Positions 30,985 to 45,532 of a DNA stretch of 64,000 bases are shown here, piece after piece. The notes under the pieces were generated by a model that saw only the letters and a list, made by a program, of their open reading frames with translations, did not search any database and had not been told where the DNA came from. This DNA comes from Gadus chalcogrammus (lineage: Eukaryota; Chordata; Actinopteri; Gadiformes; Gadidae). Made by a program: the position numbers and the translations under genes. The stretch lies in NCBI RefSeq assembly GCF_026213295.1, contig NC_079421.1, forward strand, positions 20,783,457-20,847,456, written 5' to 3'. How positions within the stretch are numbered: the first letter of the stretch is position 1; the number at the start of each line of letters is the position of its first letter.

Positions 30985-31470
30985 TCGCTTCAAAGTGCCA
31001 AACGAGCGCCGCCACCCGAGCGGGTAGCCACCGCGACAAAACGCGTGTCAAAACACAACCGTCACCCTCTGCTAACGCTAACGTGACACACCGCCCGGGT
31101 GACGCACGTCAGCGCACGCCGCGCCGCACACCGCGCACACCCATTACCGACGGGGCGTCGCTCGGCGCACGCCTAAGCGGACATATGGCCCAGTCACGGC
31201 CGATGCGTTGTGTTCGTGCACGTTCACGCAGGCTCATGGGTGGCGGGGGGCCGGGTGAGGTAAGGCAGGGGGGGGGGGGAGGGGAAGGGGGAAGGGAAAA
31301 TGGCGTCCTCGTTCGAGGGACTCAAAAGGTGTTGTCGCTCCGGATCCCATCAGGGAGAGCACAGCTAATGCGACGGCCCCCAGGGGCCAGCGAATCACAC
31401 AGATGGGCCCTGGCAGCAGCATGGGGGGACCGGGCAGGGCACTATAAATAGCAGCACACAGCCACCGCCT
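30985..31470. promoter_or_regulatory. CpG-rich block, candidate CpG-island promoter
   Basis: By direct reading this block holds about 45-50 CpG dinucleotides in under 500 bp, far above the rest of the window where CpG is scarce. It contains CGCC/GCGC clusters (31010-31230) and a G run at about 31268-31279, and it ends in a TATA box. Such unmethylated-looking islands normally mark vertebrate promoters. The gene would read rightward if the TATA box is functional. Confidence 0.55.
31443..31451 (+). promoter_or_regulatory. TATA box TATAAATAG
   Basis: A consensus TATAAATAG at the right edge of the CpG-rich block, preceded by GGGCAGGGCAC. A start near 31473 (TGTCAGCG) would have the usual 25-32 bp spacing. 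It is coherent with a candidate first exon downstream, but unproven. Confidence 0.5.
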
Positions 31471-31472
31471 CT

Positions 31473-31787
31473 GGTACTGTCAGCGAGGACTGGGTGGCAG
31501 ACGATGAGGAGGCGAAGAGAGGAAGAAAGAGAGAGGAAGGAGGATGCAGAAAAAAGGAGCGAGGCGAAGAGGATTCCCCCCCCCGCGACTTGGTGCCAAA
31601 ACACCCCAGCCGATGTTGTGTCTTTGCTGTGACAGACTCCCATGGAGAAGAGCTGCAGGGTGCAGCCAGCTAGCCCGGGTTAGCCCCGGCCTAGCTGCCA
31701 GATCGCCACGGTGCTAGCGGGGAGATGGATCTGGTCCTCTGCTACACACACACAGTGTTTCTGCTGGTTGTGTTCTGGCCACGAGGG
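31473..31787 (+). CDS. Candidate first exon with signal-peptide-like start
   Basis: An assumed transcript start near 31473 gives a leader of about 250 nt, then ATG at 31725. The frame begins MDLVLCYTHTVFLLVV and then FWPRG, a short N-region followed by a hydrophobic core as in secretory signal peptides. It stays open for only 41 codons (stop at 31848), so splicing would be required. A possible donor is the GT at 31788 in GAGGG/GTATCA, which is weak. The leader holds an upstream ATG at 31504 with a 42-codon frame. I do not recognise the family, and no later exon can be identified in the window. The case rests on the CpG block, the TATA box and the hydrophobic start together. It could equally be chance. 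Confidence 0.3.
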
Positions 31788-31848
31788 GTATCATTACTAC
31801 CGGGAACAGGGTTTGTTGTCCTGAATAAGTGTTTAAGTGGCCGTTGAT

Positions 31849-31939
31849 TCAATAGGACAGCGTTCCTTTCGCTTCTAGGTGGAACACAATGCTACAGGGA
31901 TAGAAGGGACTTTCAGGACTCTAAACCTCAGTTATTGTC
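31849..31939. other. Unique DNA, candidate intron start
   Basis: Follows the candidate exon. No feature was recognised. Confidence 0.3.
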
Positions 31940-32115
31940 TCTACTTTCCTTAAGTTAAGGGTAGTCTTGGTAAGGTGTTCGACCCTTAGCCAAAGGGTTC
32001 CGGGTTCGAACCCCAATTTCTGCAGCCTAACTTGTAGGCATCCTTGAACTATCTTAGTCATTGTACTGTAAGTCGCAAAATGTATAATGACTAGATAGTT
32101 ATAAAGGCCAAATTA
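31940..32115 (+). mobile_element. tRNA-derived SINE (Leu-type head)
   Basis: GTAAGGTGTTCGACCCTTAGC is followed by AAGGGTTCCGGGTTCGAACCCC (B box at 32002-32014), CTGCAGCCTAACTTGTAGGC, ATCCTTGAACTA and the tail TACTGTAAGTCGC. This is the standard order of a widespread fish SINE. A deletion removes part of the AAGCGTCTGCTAA tail. Confidence 0.8.
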
Positions 32116-33477
<1,362 letters not shown>

Positions 33478-33735
33478 GGAGAGGTGAGGAGACGAAAGCC
33501 GAGGAGAAGGGGGGGTGACAGAGGAGAGGTGAGAGGGGAGGAGAGGGGCTATGGGAGGGAAGGTGAGGTGGGAGGGGGGAGGGGGGACGGGATGGGGGAG
33601 GAATGAGAAAGGATGGGATATGAATGAGAAGATGAGGGGACAGAGAGGATGAGATTGGGAGAGTGGGTAGAGAGAGGGAGAAGAGGAGAAGAGAGAGAGA
33701 GAGAGGGTAGAAGGATATGAGAGGAGAGAGGAGAA
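33478..33735. repeat. GGA/GA polypurine tract
   Basis: About 258 bp of purine-biased sequence with GGGAGGG and GAGAGA segments. Open frames on both strands are compositional. Confidence 0.88.
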
Positions 33736-35131
33736 TCCATAGAATATAACTGCGTTCATGCAAACATATACAGACAATGATACTATGATTTGGATTAAAC
33801 CAATGTAGCTACAAAATATTTGCATCTTTACAAAATAATTTGAAGTAATCCCTGCTGGGTTGTTTACAGTTTATCTAATTATTTAAAATCCTCCACGGTG
33901 GCCTGAAATAACTCGCTTTATTTTGGGAAATGTAACTGCTAAATGTATAAACAAATGAACGGAAATTGAACAAACGAATGAGAATGTTCTCTATGATAAT
34001 TACGAAAATTATTGTACCATTACAGCCAATTAGTTGTTTCTCCCGACTCAGCAAACAGAAGCCGTATTTGAAGTATTTACAATATTTAACATGCGGAACC
34101 AAAAGTCACGAGCAAAACAGACCAGAAGAAATTATGGAAGCACTGACAGCTCATGGAAGTTAGGGTTTTAGTTATGAATACAGGGAGAGTAGGATAATTT
34201 ATGTAAAAATACCCAGATGTAATTAAGACACTATGTCCTGCCTTTTTAATTAAGGATCAGAGTTGACAAGTGCTTCTATGTGTTACTCCTCCCAAGATTT
34301 ACAAGAAGACACATTTTCAAAGAATATAATAATTTATGATAAATTCCCTTATCATTTGGCCAATCCTCTTAAGGGCAAACCCCTAAAGATAATGCATGTT
34401 ACACAAAACAAGCCAAAAACCTTCTACTGTCAAGGCTTGTATGTGACAGCAAGCAATATGTGTTATTACATCATGGATATTGCATTACTTCTTATTTTTT
34501 ATCTTATTACTGCTGTCTTTCTATGTGTCTGTGGTTAAAGTGATCTGCTTTCAGATATTGCTCCCATGCGTTATTGTTTTCTACTGGGGTTGTGATTTAT
34601 TGCTTACAACACAACTCACCTGGTTAGGACTAGAACAAACTCCATTGTTAACAGAGGTTCCCTTTTCCATGTCCCTTGACAAAAAGTGTATTGTTCGCGC
34701 ATTTTTTAATCAAGAAAAGTTGATATTAGTTTATTTGTTCTTGATTATAATATATTCTTATGTGTATGCACAAATTGGAAATTGTGACATAAAATACACA
34801 CATTTTAACCAAGATGTGTGCATCATGTGTGCCCATGATAGCCAGACTACTTGTCAGGCCAGCTAGCTAGGAGGTGAAACGGTGTGAACACAGCCCAGTA
34901 GGTTTTGATTGAGTGAAGTTTGAACAGGCTGTGTTTTTTCTTTTTTAAATCCTTCGTCACAAAGATTCACATCTAGGCACCAAGCGACATAGTAGTGCAG
35001 TAATGTGGACAGACAACTGGCTTGCTCAGCTAAATAAATTACAAAGCAACTTCTTGTAATTCCATGCAGGGACACATGTTGGTCAAGAGTGTGGAACACA
35101 CCCAACACTCAAACCTCACAACCTAGATCTG
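33736..35131. other. AT-rich unique DNA
   Basis: About 1.4 kb, AT-rich and without microsatellites. No recognisable exon, SINE or LINE. The hydrophobic frame at about 34480-34866 has no identifiable similarity and is probably a product of AT-rich composition. Confidence 0.45.
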
Positions 35132-35291
35132 TGATGGGGAGAGGGGAGAATGAGAGTGTGGGGGGGGGGGGGGGGGGCAGGAGAAAGAGAGGGGAGAGAA
35201 AGAGGAGGAGATAGAAGGATAGAGAAGATGGAGTGAGTGTGAAAAGGATGGCGAGAGTGACAGCGAAAGAAGGATGAAGGGGTGAGATAGG

Positions 35292-35363
<72 letters not shown>
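35132..35363. repeat. Polypurine block: G run, GA-rich, (GA)n
   Basis: An 18-base G run (about 35160-35177), then degenerate GA-rich sequence, then a pure GA array (35294-35363). Confidence 0.93.
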
Positions 35364-35368
<5 letters not shown>

Positions 35369-35379
35369 CAGAATGACCA

Positions 35380-35466
35380 TCAGAGAGTCTCTTCCTGTCC
35401 ATCCTCAGAGAGTCTCTTCCTGTCCATCCTCAGAGTCTCTTCCTGCCCAGCCTCAGAGTCTCCTCC
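35380..35466. repeat. 25-bp minisatellite, about 3.5 units
   Basis: Units of TCAGAGAGTCTCTTCCTGTC plus CATCC at 35380 and 35405 are identical. A 23-bp variant follows at 35430 and a partial one at 35453. Confidence 0.92.
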
Positions 35467-35956
35467 TTCTGATAATCTATCGATATGGACAGCAGCCCCA
35501 TGCCGTTCGTCTCCTCAGCCCTAGATGAGATCTCCCCCCATCGGTCCCCAGGGGGGGGACCCCACTCGACCCCTCCATCCTCTCCACCCACGAGCCCCAA
35601 TCTCTGCAGTAATGCACATAGATTGATCAGGACTGATCCATACAATTAACCAGCAGTCAGGCGCTGTGAATTATTATCCTTCACGACCCAAAGTGCTGAT
35701 TCAGGGAACCACCGCGTCTCTGTCTCTCTCTGGGGCCGTTTACAATGCAGGCGCCCCCCTATGCAAGGGCTAACCCAGGGCAAGCTAGGGCTCATGCAGG
35801 GCTAGGCGGAGGCTTACCGCTTGTATAGGTGGAGGCTTACCACTTGTATAGGTGAGGCTATTACAGATTAACACGTCCCACCTTATGCCTGCTCCCTCAC
35901 CTCCAAGGTGAAAGGTCTTTCAGGTTTTTTAAGAATGTTTTATGAGGATAGTCTGG
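35467..35956. other. Unique DNA with a short 22-bp duplication
   Basis: GGAGGCTTACCGCTTGTATA and GGAGGCTTACCACTTGTATA lie in tandem at about 35809-35852. Otherwise unique. Confidence 0.5.
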
Positions 35957-36000
35957 TGCAGGGGTCGGGAACCTCGATTACTCGAAGAGCACTTTTAGTA
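35957..36000. mobile_element. Possible hAT-type terminal repeat remnant
   Basis: CAGGGGTCGGGAACCTCGA resembles the CAGGGGTCGGCAACC terminus of non-autonomous hAT elements in vertebrates. No matching inverse terminus was found nearby, so at most one end survives. Confidence 0.35.
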
Positions 36001-36210
36001 ATATTTATTTATTCATTATCCAAAGTCGAAGCCATACCAAAGGTTGCATAAGATGCTTTTAGCCTACGCTCTGGCTGAGCCAACTGTAACAATCTGCCTT
36101 GTAACCATGGCCACGATTTGACATATTTTAACCTATAAATGTTTTGCTCATTATTATTTTTATTTAAATTGATTTAATATCAATGATAATTAATGGCTAA
36201 TAATAAATGA

Positions 36211-36342
36211 TGACCTTGAGCTGACCCCTTGACATCTAGTGGAACTGGTGACCTCAAGCTGACCTCTTGAACTCTAGTCCAACTAATGATCTCTAGTGGA
36301 AGGATGACCTCAAACTGACCTCTTGACCTCTAATGGCACTAA
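36211..36342. repeat. 38-bp minisatellite, about 3.5 units
   Basis: Units start TGACCTTGAGCTGACC at 36211, TGACCTCAAGCTGACC at 36249 and TGACCTCAAACTGACC at 36305, with an 18-bp partial unit at 36287. TGACCT half-sites repeat every 16-22 bp, which is the nuclear-receptor half-site sequence. Confidence 0.88.
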
Positions 36343-36957
36343 TGACTATACAACCATAACATTTTTGTTCCGTATCCGGATTAGGAAATGCTTGTACAAC
36401 TACAGGATCAATTATCATTTGTCTGGAATATCTTTCGTTCTGTTTTGCTCTCATTTAACGTGCAAAACCACAAAACACACCTTTGATAAGTCAGTTTCCT
36501 TGAAGGTTGTTTTTATTTCAACCTCATGGCTTGCTAAGTGTACAGAGAAGGAGCTTCATGAGGTTGCTGTTGAAAGCATCTTCCAAGCATTGAGCTGAGG
36601 GCTGGCAGATCACTCTTATCTATGTTGTGAATATATCCATCTATCTATCCACGGATAGCTTACCGAGCTTAGTCGCCTTGGAGCAATATTTGTTTCCATT
36701 AAAAAGATCAGCAGAGCTCCACTGGAATTCTGGTTTATTAAATATCCGAAAGATGTCCATACAGTCACGTACATCCACACACATACACAGACACACATAT
36801 AGCCAATGTAAAGTGCTTGGACTGTTTCTCATGAATAATGTAGAGGAGATAAATTGAATTAGGATCGGTTGTGGTGGCGCTTTACCCAAGCTAGCGTGGT
36901 TCAGTGCTAACTACTGGAGGGAGAGATAGAGAGAGAGAAGACATGGATACATTGAGG
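36343..36957. other. Unique intergenic DNA
   Basis: No gene or repeat family was recognised. Confidence 0.5.
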
Positions 36958-36988
36958 TATTATATATATATATATATATGTGTATGAC

Positions 36989-37043
<55 letters not shown>

Positions 37044-37076
37044 ATATATATGTGTATGACGTACATATATATATGC
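36958..37076. repeat. (TA)n array with a duplicated ATGTGTATGACGTACATAT unit
   Basis: The motif occurs at 36979-36997 and again at 37050-37068, period 71 bp, each flanked by TA runs. It includes the near-palindrome ATGACGTACAT with a CRE-like core. Confidence 0.93.
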
Positions 37077-37440
37077 ATGGAGGAGAAAGATGAGATGGAA
37101 ACATAGAGGAGAGAGACAGGAAGAGAGGGAGAAAGAGAGACACAGAATCATGGTCTTCCATAATATACCCAGATGTCAAGGTAATCACTGCGCTCCACAT
37201 CACACTGCTATACGCATCGTGACAGCTCAACAACCTGGCTCAACCGGCTCAAGATTTTTTTGCTCCTTAATGTTTTGTTTTTTTTGCTTTGACAATCTAA
37301 GATGACTTTTCCTTTCATGCCAATGAAGCTTATTTTAATTGAATCGAGGGAAAAGGTGGGGGGGAAGAGAGAGAGAGAGGAGAGAGGAGAGAGGAGAGAG
37401 AGAGAGAGAGAGAGAGAAATAAATAAAATAATATAATACA
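37077..37440. other. Purine-rich patches in unique DNA
   Basis: GA-rich at 37100-37140 and 37362-37417. No gene. Confidence 0.6.
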
Positions 37441-38777
<1,337 letters not shown>

Positions 38778-38879
38778 CATTTTATCTTTAAGTATAATAA
38801 TGAGCTAGAGTGCACTGGGGTTGATTTGTTATCCTTAACATTGGCAGTTGACAGGTCTGCTGCTTCACCTGTTTGTGCC

Positions 38880-39000
38880 TGCTTAGCTAGCCTGGTAACC
38901 TAGGCAGTTTAGACGGCTAGGTAGATTGATAGCTTAGGTGGCTTGGTAGCATAAGTAGCTTGGTAGCTTAGCTCGCTTAGCAGCTTAGGTAGCACGCATA
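38880..39000. repeat. Degenerate GCTTGGTAGCTTAGGTA minisatellite
   Basis: The words gcttggtagcttag, gcttaggtggcttggtagc and gcttagcagcttaggtagc recur at 8-20 bp spacing, about eight diverged units. Confidence 0.65.
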
Positions 39001-39453
39001 TTTAGAGCGGTAGCTCAGTCTGGATATTTTGATATTGTGTGACGATCCCTCGTTGAAGTGTTCAGTCCGGGTGTCATTGGTGCATCCTGGTACAGCTGGG
39101 ACACACACACACACACCCTCACAGCCTTCCCTTGTGGGCAGTCTATAAGAACAACAGTGGGTGATCCGTGCGTCTCCCTCTATATTTAGCCCCCAGGCGG
39201 ATTCTGCTGCAAAGAGCCCTCGCTGATGGCCGGGAGATTTACAGCTAGTCGGAGCACTCTGTTGCCCGCGCGCTATTTTCTAATTAGAGTTGGCGACTTG
39301 GCTTCAGCCTAGCAAGGCAATAAATCACCCCCGCCTCTCAGGTGCACCCCTTCCCTCCCGCACAGTCCCCCCATCCTACTCCCCCACACTAGCACCCCCC
39401 CCCCACCCCCCTTCCACTATCAGCACTCTGATCCAGCGCTCCAATGCATAGGT
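39001..39453. other. Unique DNA with a regulatory-like block
   Basis: GAGCGGTAGCTCAGTCTGG at about 39006 resembles a tRNA A box, but no B box follows. The block 39190-39335 is unique and contains CTAATTAGAG. C-rich at 39370-39412. Confidence 0.4.
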
Positions 39454-39840
39454 CGAGGGGGAGTGGAGGGGAGAGGGGAGGGAGGGGAGGGAGGGGAGAG
39501 GGGAGAGGGGAGGGAGGGGAGGGAGAGGAGAGGGGAGGGAGGGGAGAGGGGAGAGAGGGGAGAGGGGAGGGGAGAGGAGAGGGAGGGGAGAGGGGAGAGG
39601 GGATGGACGGGCAGGTGGATAGGAAGGGGTTAAGAAGGGAAATGGAGAAGAGTATAGGAGAGGAGGAGAGGAAGAAAAGGAGTTTGGGGAAGAGAGGAGG
39701 AGAGGAATAGAGAGTGGTTGGAGGAGAGGAGGGTAAGAAGAAACGCTGATAGAAGAGGAGAGCACGGAGCCGTAGGAGAGAAGAGGACGGGGCGAGGAGG
39801 AGGCAGGGGCAGGGGGAGAGAGTGGAGGGAGGGATAAGAG
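39454..39840. repeat. GGGGA/GAGGGGA polypurine tract
   Basis: About 387 bp of almost pure purine. The left 150 bp is regular GGGGAGAGGGGAGGGA. It precedes a (CT)n array, so purine bias swaps strands within 100 bp. Confidence 0.93.
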
Positions 39841-39919
39841 AATGCAAGTCAGTTTCCAATACATTGTTCACAGTATTGTATCTACGAGGTGAGAGGTGGG
39901 AAGACATGAATAAAACAAA

Positions 39920-41495
<1,576 letters not shown>

Positions 41496-41589
41496 TGGTG
41501 TGAGGCTGCAGCTCGCCTCACACACCTGCAGGGGAAGGTATAGAGAGCCCTGAACTGCAGTATGTATGCGCCGGTTGTGTCTGCTGCAT

Positions 41590-41900
41590 GTACTGCAGAG
41601 CTGCATTGCAGACAGGCTTTGAATACATAGCAGATGGGGTTTGAATGCATAGGAGACATGGTTTGGAAGCATTGTTCCTCAAAGCAGTGTTAGGAAATCT
41701 TTTCAGGCATTGTTTAAATGCCTTCAATTTAGACTCGGTTTTACAGTAATGGGGACTGCGGTTTAAATGGATTGGAGAGATTATTTGAATGCATTGCAGG
41801 CATTGTGTTGGATGTAATGCAGGCATGGTTTGAATGCCTTACAGAGCAGGTTTAAAGTGCATTGTAGAGTGCGTCTGGATGCATTGGATACACAGCATAT
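41590..41900. repeat. Degenerate GGTTTGAATGCATTGCAGACA minisatellite
   Basis: Phrases such as ggctttgaatacatagcaga, ggtttgaatgcataggaga, tttgaatgcattgcaggcat, tggtttgaatgccttacaga and ggatgcattggat recur at about 22-30 bp spacing over 310 bp. Divergence is high, so the array is old. Confidence 0.75.
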
Positions 41901-42229
41901 GAGCAGAGCTGCTGTAATTCACCATAACTGGAAAATGAGGGCTTTCAACAATAATGTTCTCAGCATCATAGAAATGCACTTACGATATCTATTCCAAAAT
42001 CAATTCCAACACCCACACACAGACACATACAAACACACAAAAATACACATACAAAGACGTATATTTCATGTGTGCAGCTATAACTTCCTACATATGACTG
42101 TGTGTTTGTGTGGCTGTGTATGTGTGTTTGTCTGTGTCGAATTTCTGTGTGTGAATTATGCATGAAAGTTTTCCTTGCACCTGCAAACATTGCCACATAT
42201 ACCTTTACTGTAATTCATGGTGAAGAGGT

Positions 42230-42466
42230 ACAGGTGTGTGTGTTTCTTCGTGTGTGCGTGTTATATTAATCTGTATGTGTGTGTGTGTATTTGTGTGTGC
42301 GTGTTATATTAATCTGTATGTGTGTGTGTGTATTTGTGTGTGTGTGTATGTTTAATTTGTATGTTTGTGTGTGTGTGTGCGTTTGTGTGTGTGTGTGTGT
42401 GTGTGTTTTCCGGCGTGTGCGTGTGAGTCTTTGCATTCGTGTGCATGAGTTTTTGCAGAATGCATA

Positions 42467-42561
<95 letters not shown>
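42230..42561. repeat. GT-rich compound array with a duplicated 44-bp unit
   Basis: GCGTGTTATATTAATCTGTA appears at about 42256 and 42299, within interrupted GT sequence. The pure GT run is 42470-42561. Confidence 0.93.
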
Positions 42562-42563
<2 letters not shown>

Positions 42564-43330
42564 ACATCATGCTGGGAGAGGTTTCAAATGTGACAGGCGA
42601 GCCAGCTGGTCTACAGAGGGATTCCATTGGAATGAAACCAAGACACTTCTGAATCACTCTACATCACTCAATATCAGGCATGCAACACAGCCAAATATAT
42701 ATTGTACATAAATAGACAATTAATTAATGAACACAAACACACAATTACATATCACACATGAGTGAGACACCTTGTTGTTAATATTTATCTCAATCACTTC
42801 TTAAGATGTTAATATCCATTAAATATTTACTTATTTACTCACTTCACTTCAAGTAATTATTATCTTCACAAAATCTTTTCTTTGGTTTTCTCTTCTGTTC
42901 TCTTGATTTTGGTGAAGGCGTGGGAGGTATTTATTCCTTTTTAGCTTCCAATGGATTGTCCTTAGCAGGGGTGTTTAGGGGAAGGGTTGCCCGGGTGTCT
43001 GGGGTCAGGGGACAGGAACCAGATGAGCAGGATCCAGAACAGTGTCCAGACTGTATCATGGTCCTGCTGGGTTCTAGTGGGTCACGGTGGTTAATGAGGG
43101 CGATGAGGAGCAGCTTAAGGAGGGGGAATCCCTCTTAAAGAGAAGCGATGAGGGTTTGAGAGGCTGCAGCCATGAGTAACGTCCTGTGTAATAGGGTGTT
43201 TCTATGGTAGTCTCATCATGGTCTCCTGATGATCGTCTAGTGGTTTTAAAACAATTTCATCGTGGTTAATGAACATTTCCATTGTAAATGAGAGCAAACA
43301 TCCCCACCCTGATGATCCCCAGCATTTTGG
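42562..43330. other. Unique intergenic DNA
   Basis: Non-repetitive, with no gene or mobile element recognised. Confidence 0.45.
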
Positions 43331-43580
43331 TAAATCCTTATTGCGGCATATTCTGACATATTTCTGACTTCTTAATTAGTGACATCACAAATGCTTGCAT
43401 TTGCATTGGCCATCACCCTTAGTCAAACCCAGGTGTCTCCCCATTGGCTGAGCATCTTCATTCCCGGCGCCGCCCCCCCCTCGAACAACCAGAGGCCAAT
43501 TGGATAATGAAATGCTACACAAAATATCAGTAGAAGCCCATTATAGAATGGGTTTAGACGTTCTGCTCTGCTCTGAGCAT
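43331..43580. promoter_or_regulatory. Regulatory-like unique block
   Basis: A dense set of non-repetitive words: TTCTTAATTAGTGACATCAC, ATGCTTGCATTTGCATTGG (octamer-like), CCCCATTGGCTGAGC (inverted CCAAT box) and GGCCAATTGGATAATG. Candidate enhancer or promoter from motif density only. Confidence 0.3.
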
Positions 43581-44384
43581 TATCATCGTTTTAGAAGAAC
43601 AGATTGAATGGTTTTAATTGCTTATACGTATCGTATGGGCCGTTTGAGATCGGCGCTGGGAAGCCTCCGACTCCTAGCAGGATGTAGACGGCCTCCGTGG
43701 GGAAATCGACACATGGCCGCCGCCTGGCACATGGGAGGAAGCGTGTCCTCACGATGTCGTCCCAATCAACAAGTCAGTTTAAACAGTGCTGAACTGCTGC
43801 CTCAGTGCATTGTTGCCATTTAAGCATGCTTATGTTGGGTACATTGACCTTTAACCTGAGGGCTGTTGGTTCTACAGCTAAGTGTCAAAGTGTGCCCTCA
43901 AGCAAAGTCCAAACTCCTAGAGGTACAGTTCACCAGAAGAGTTTATAAGAAGAGGCAACGCGCCCTTGACTTTGGATTGAAAAAAGGGGGGAACTAAAAG
44001 TAGAACTTCAGCTTATGGCAAACGGCGGCGGTGTATGTGGTGTGCGATAGGCGATTGAATCGGACACTCGCCGTTCAGTGACCACTGGTGGCCCTATGTT
44101 GAATGTCCTGGTTTCAAGCACTTCCATTTCCAACATCCTAGCACCATAGAGGCAGCAACCGGCAGCTAGGTGCGGCAGTGTGCGTGTGTGTTCACGTGTG
44201 AACAACGTGGTTATGGGATGTGAAGTCATTCCAAGAAGCAGTTTTATCTTTTTATCTTATCTTCTTTAGCAGTATCTCTCTGTTGACGTGTTTTACAATG
44301 CTTCCCTCATGACCAAGCTGCTTTTTGTTAAGACAGATGTCATATTTTTTATATTATTTTATATATTATTTTTTTGCGGACATC
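43581..44384. other. Unique intergenic DNA
   Basis: No recognised gene or repeat. Confidence 0.45.
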
Positions 44385-44690
44385 TTGCCAAAGGATACCT
44401 AGAGGTTAGGCGAAGGCGGAGGCAGGGGATTGAACCAGAAACATTTGAGGTTCGAAATCCTATACAAAGACTATACTGATCCCTATTTAACTTTTAACTA
44501 TTTTGACACATCAGATACTTTGGTTCAAAGCGATTTCCAAGGAGCCATGGCAGGTAGGGATTAAGACATCTTCCTCGAGGAAGCCTGCAGGTATCCTCCA
44601 GACATTGAGGTTCAAACCCGGCACCTTTCAGAGTCGGGAGTTAAACGACCTAACAAGCATAAACTATCCTGACCGCCTATCACTTATGAT
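44385..44690 (-). mobile_element. Two adjacent tRNA-derived SINE remnants
   Basis: On the minus strand, about 44690 to 44505 reads as a SINE: GACTCTGAAAGGTGCCGGGT, a TTTGAACCTCAATGTCTG B-box region, GGATACCTGCAGGCTTCCTC, then GGAAATCGCTTTGAACCAAA as the tail. A second truncated head with ggggattgaaccag (inverted B box) lies at 44385-44480. Both are diverged. Confidence 0.7.
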
Positions 44691-45071
44691 CAGAGTGGGT
44701 TCATGACCATGTCATGTTCATAACATGCCAGCTCCAGTGATGGACAGCCAGTAATTATGATCCTATCAGACAGAAGGCCGTCTCTAGAGAGTCTGGCAAG
44801 GGTTGGGATTCTGGCGCCTAACGAGGGAACAGACGGGAGGCCGTCTCCTCGCCTGAATACCGACGCTTGGAAGCGGAGCAAAGCAGAGCCGATGTTCAAT
44901 ATGTTGTTGTGCCATGAACGTCCTGCGTTACACAAACATGGCGTCATGCTACTGAAGTTTGATCGTGATGAACACAAAAGAGGCCTTGCAATGGAGGAGA
45001 GGAGCGCAGGGAAGATGAATGGAGAGGACGGCTGGATTGGGGAGAGGACCCAAGAGAAGGGGAATGAGGAG
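44691..45071. other. Unique intergenic DNA
   Basis: No gene was recognised. Purine-rich from about 44990. Confidence 0.45.
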
Positions 45072-45149
45072 AACAGGGTGTGGGGAGGTAACAGGGTGTG
45101 GGGGGGTAACAGGGTGTGGGGGGGTAACAGGGTGTGGGGGGGGTAACAG
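45072..45149. repeat. 18-bp G-rich minisatellite, 4 units
   Basis: Four copies of AACAGGGTGTGGGGGGGT with small length changes in the G run. The repeated GGG...GGGG spacing gives strong G-quadruplex potential on the + strand. Confidence 0.95.
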
Positions 45150-45254
45150 AGGGAGAGAGGATAGACGACAGGAGCGGAAAGACGAGAGATGAGGCAAGGG
45201 GAGAGAAGGAAAGCAAAGGAAGTAGAGAGAGTACAGGAGGAGAGGAGATGAGGA
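45150..45254. repeat. Purine-rich spacer
   Basis: GA-rich irregular sequence leading into the LINE 3' end. Confidence 0.6.
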
Positions 45255-45532
45255 CAAGAGCGCCTACGACAGACGCCTACGAAGCCTTAACTCAAGGACT
45301 GAGAGACTTAAGAGAAGTTTTTTATCCACAGGCAGTGAGACACTTGAATTCAAATTTTTAATTCAACACCTTATTTTTAAATTTGATTTTATTTACATTA
45401 TTTATTTTATCTAAATAAATTAACTAATTTATTTTATTTTATATTTTTATTTATTTTTTGCACAGTATGGAGCATTGACCCTTTAACATTTCACTTCAAT
45501 ATGTGACAAATAAAAATACTTGAACTTGAACT
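45255..45532 (+). mobile_element. LINE 3' end (L2/Rex type)
   Basis: The frame ends with LREVFYPQAVRHLNSNF, the usual C-terminus of CR1/L2-superfamily polymerases. An AT-rich 3' untranslated part follows, with tail AATAAAAATACTTGAACTTG. It is 5'-truncated and the coding part is only some 35 codons. Confidence 0.65.

Noticed and set aside
39006..39024. tRNA gene start (GAGCGGTAGCTCAGTCTGG)
   Set aside because: An A-box-like word only. No B box, no cloverleaf and no 3' stem in the next 80 bases.
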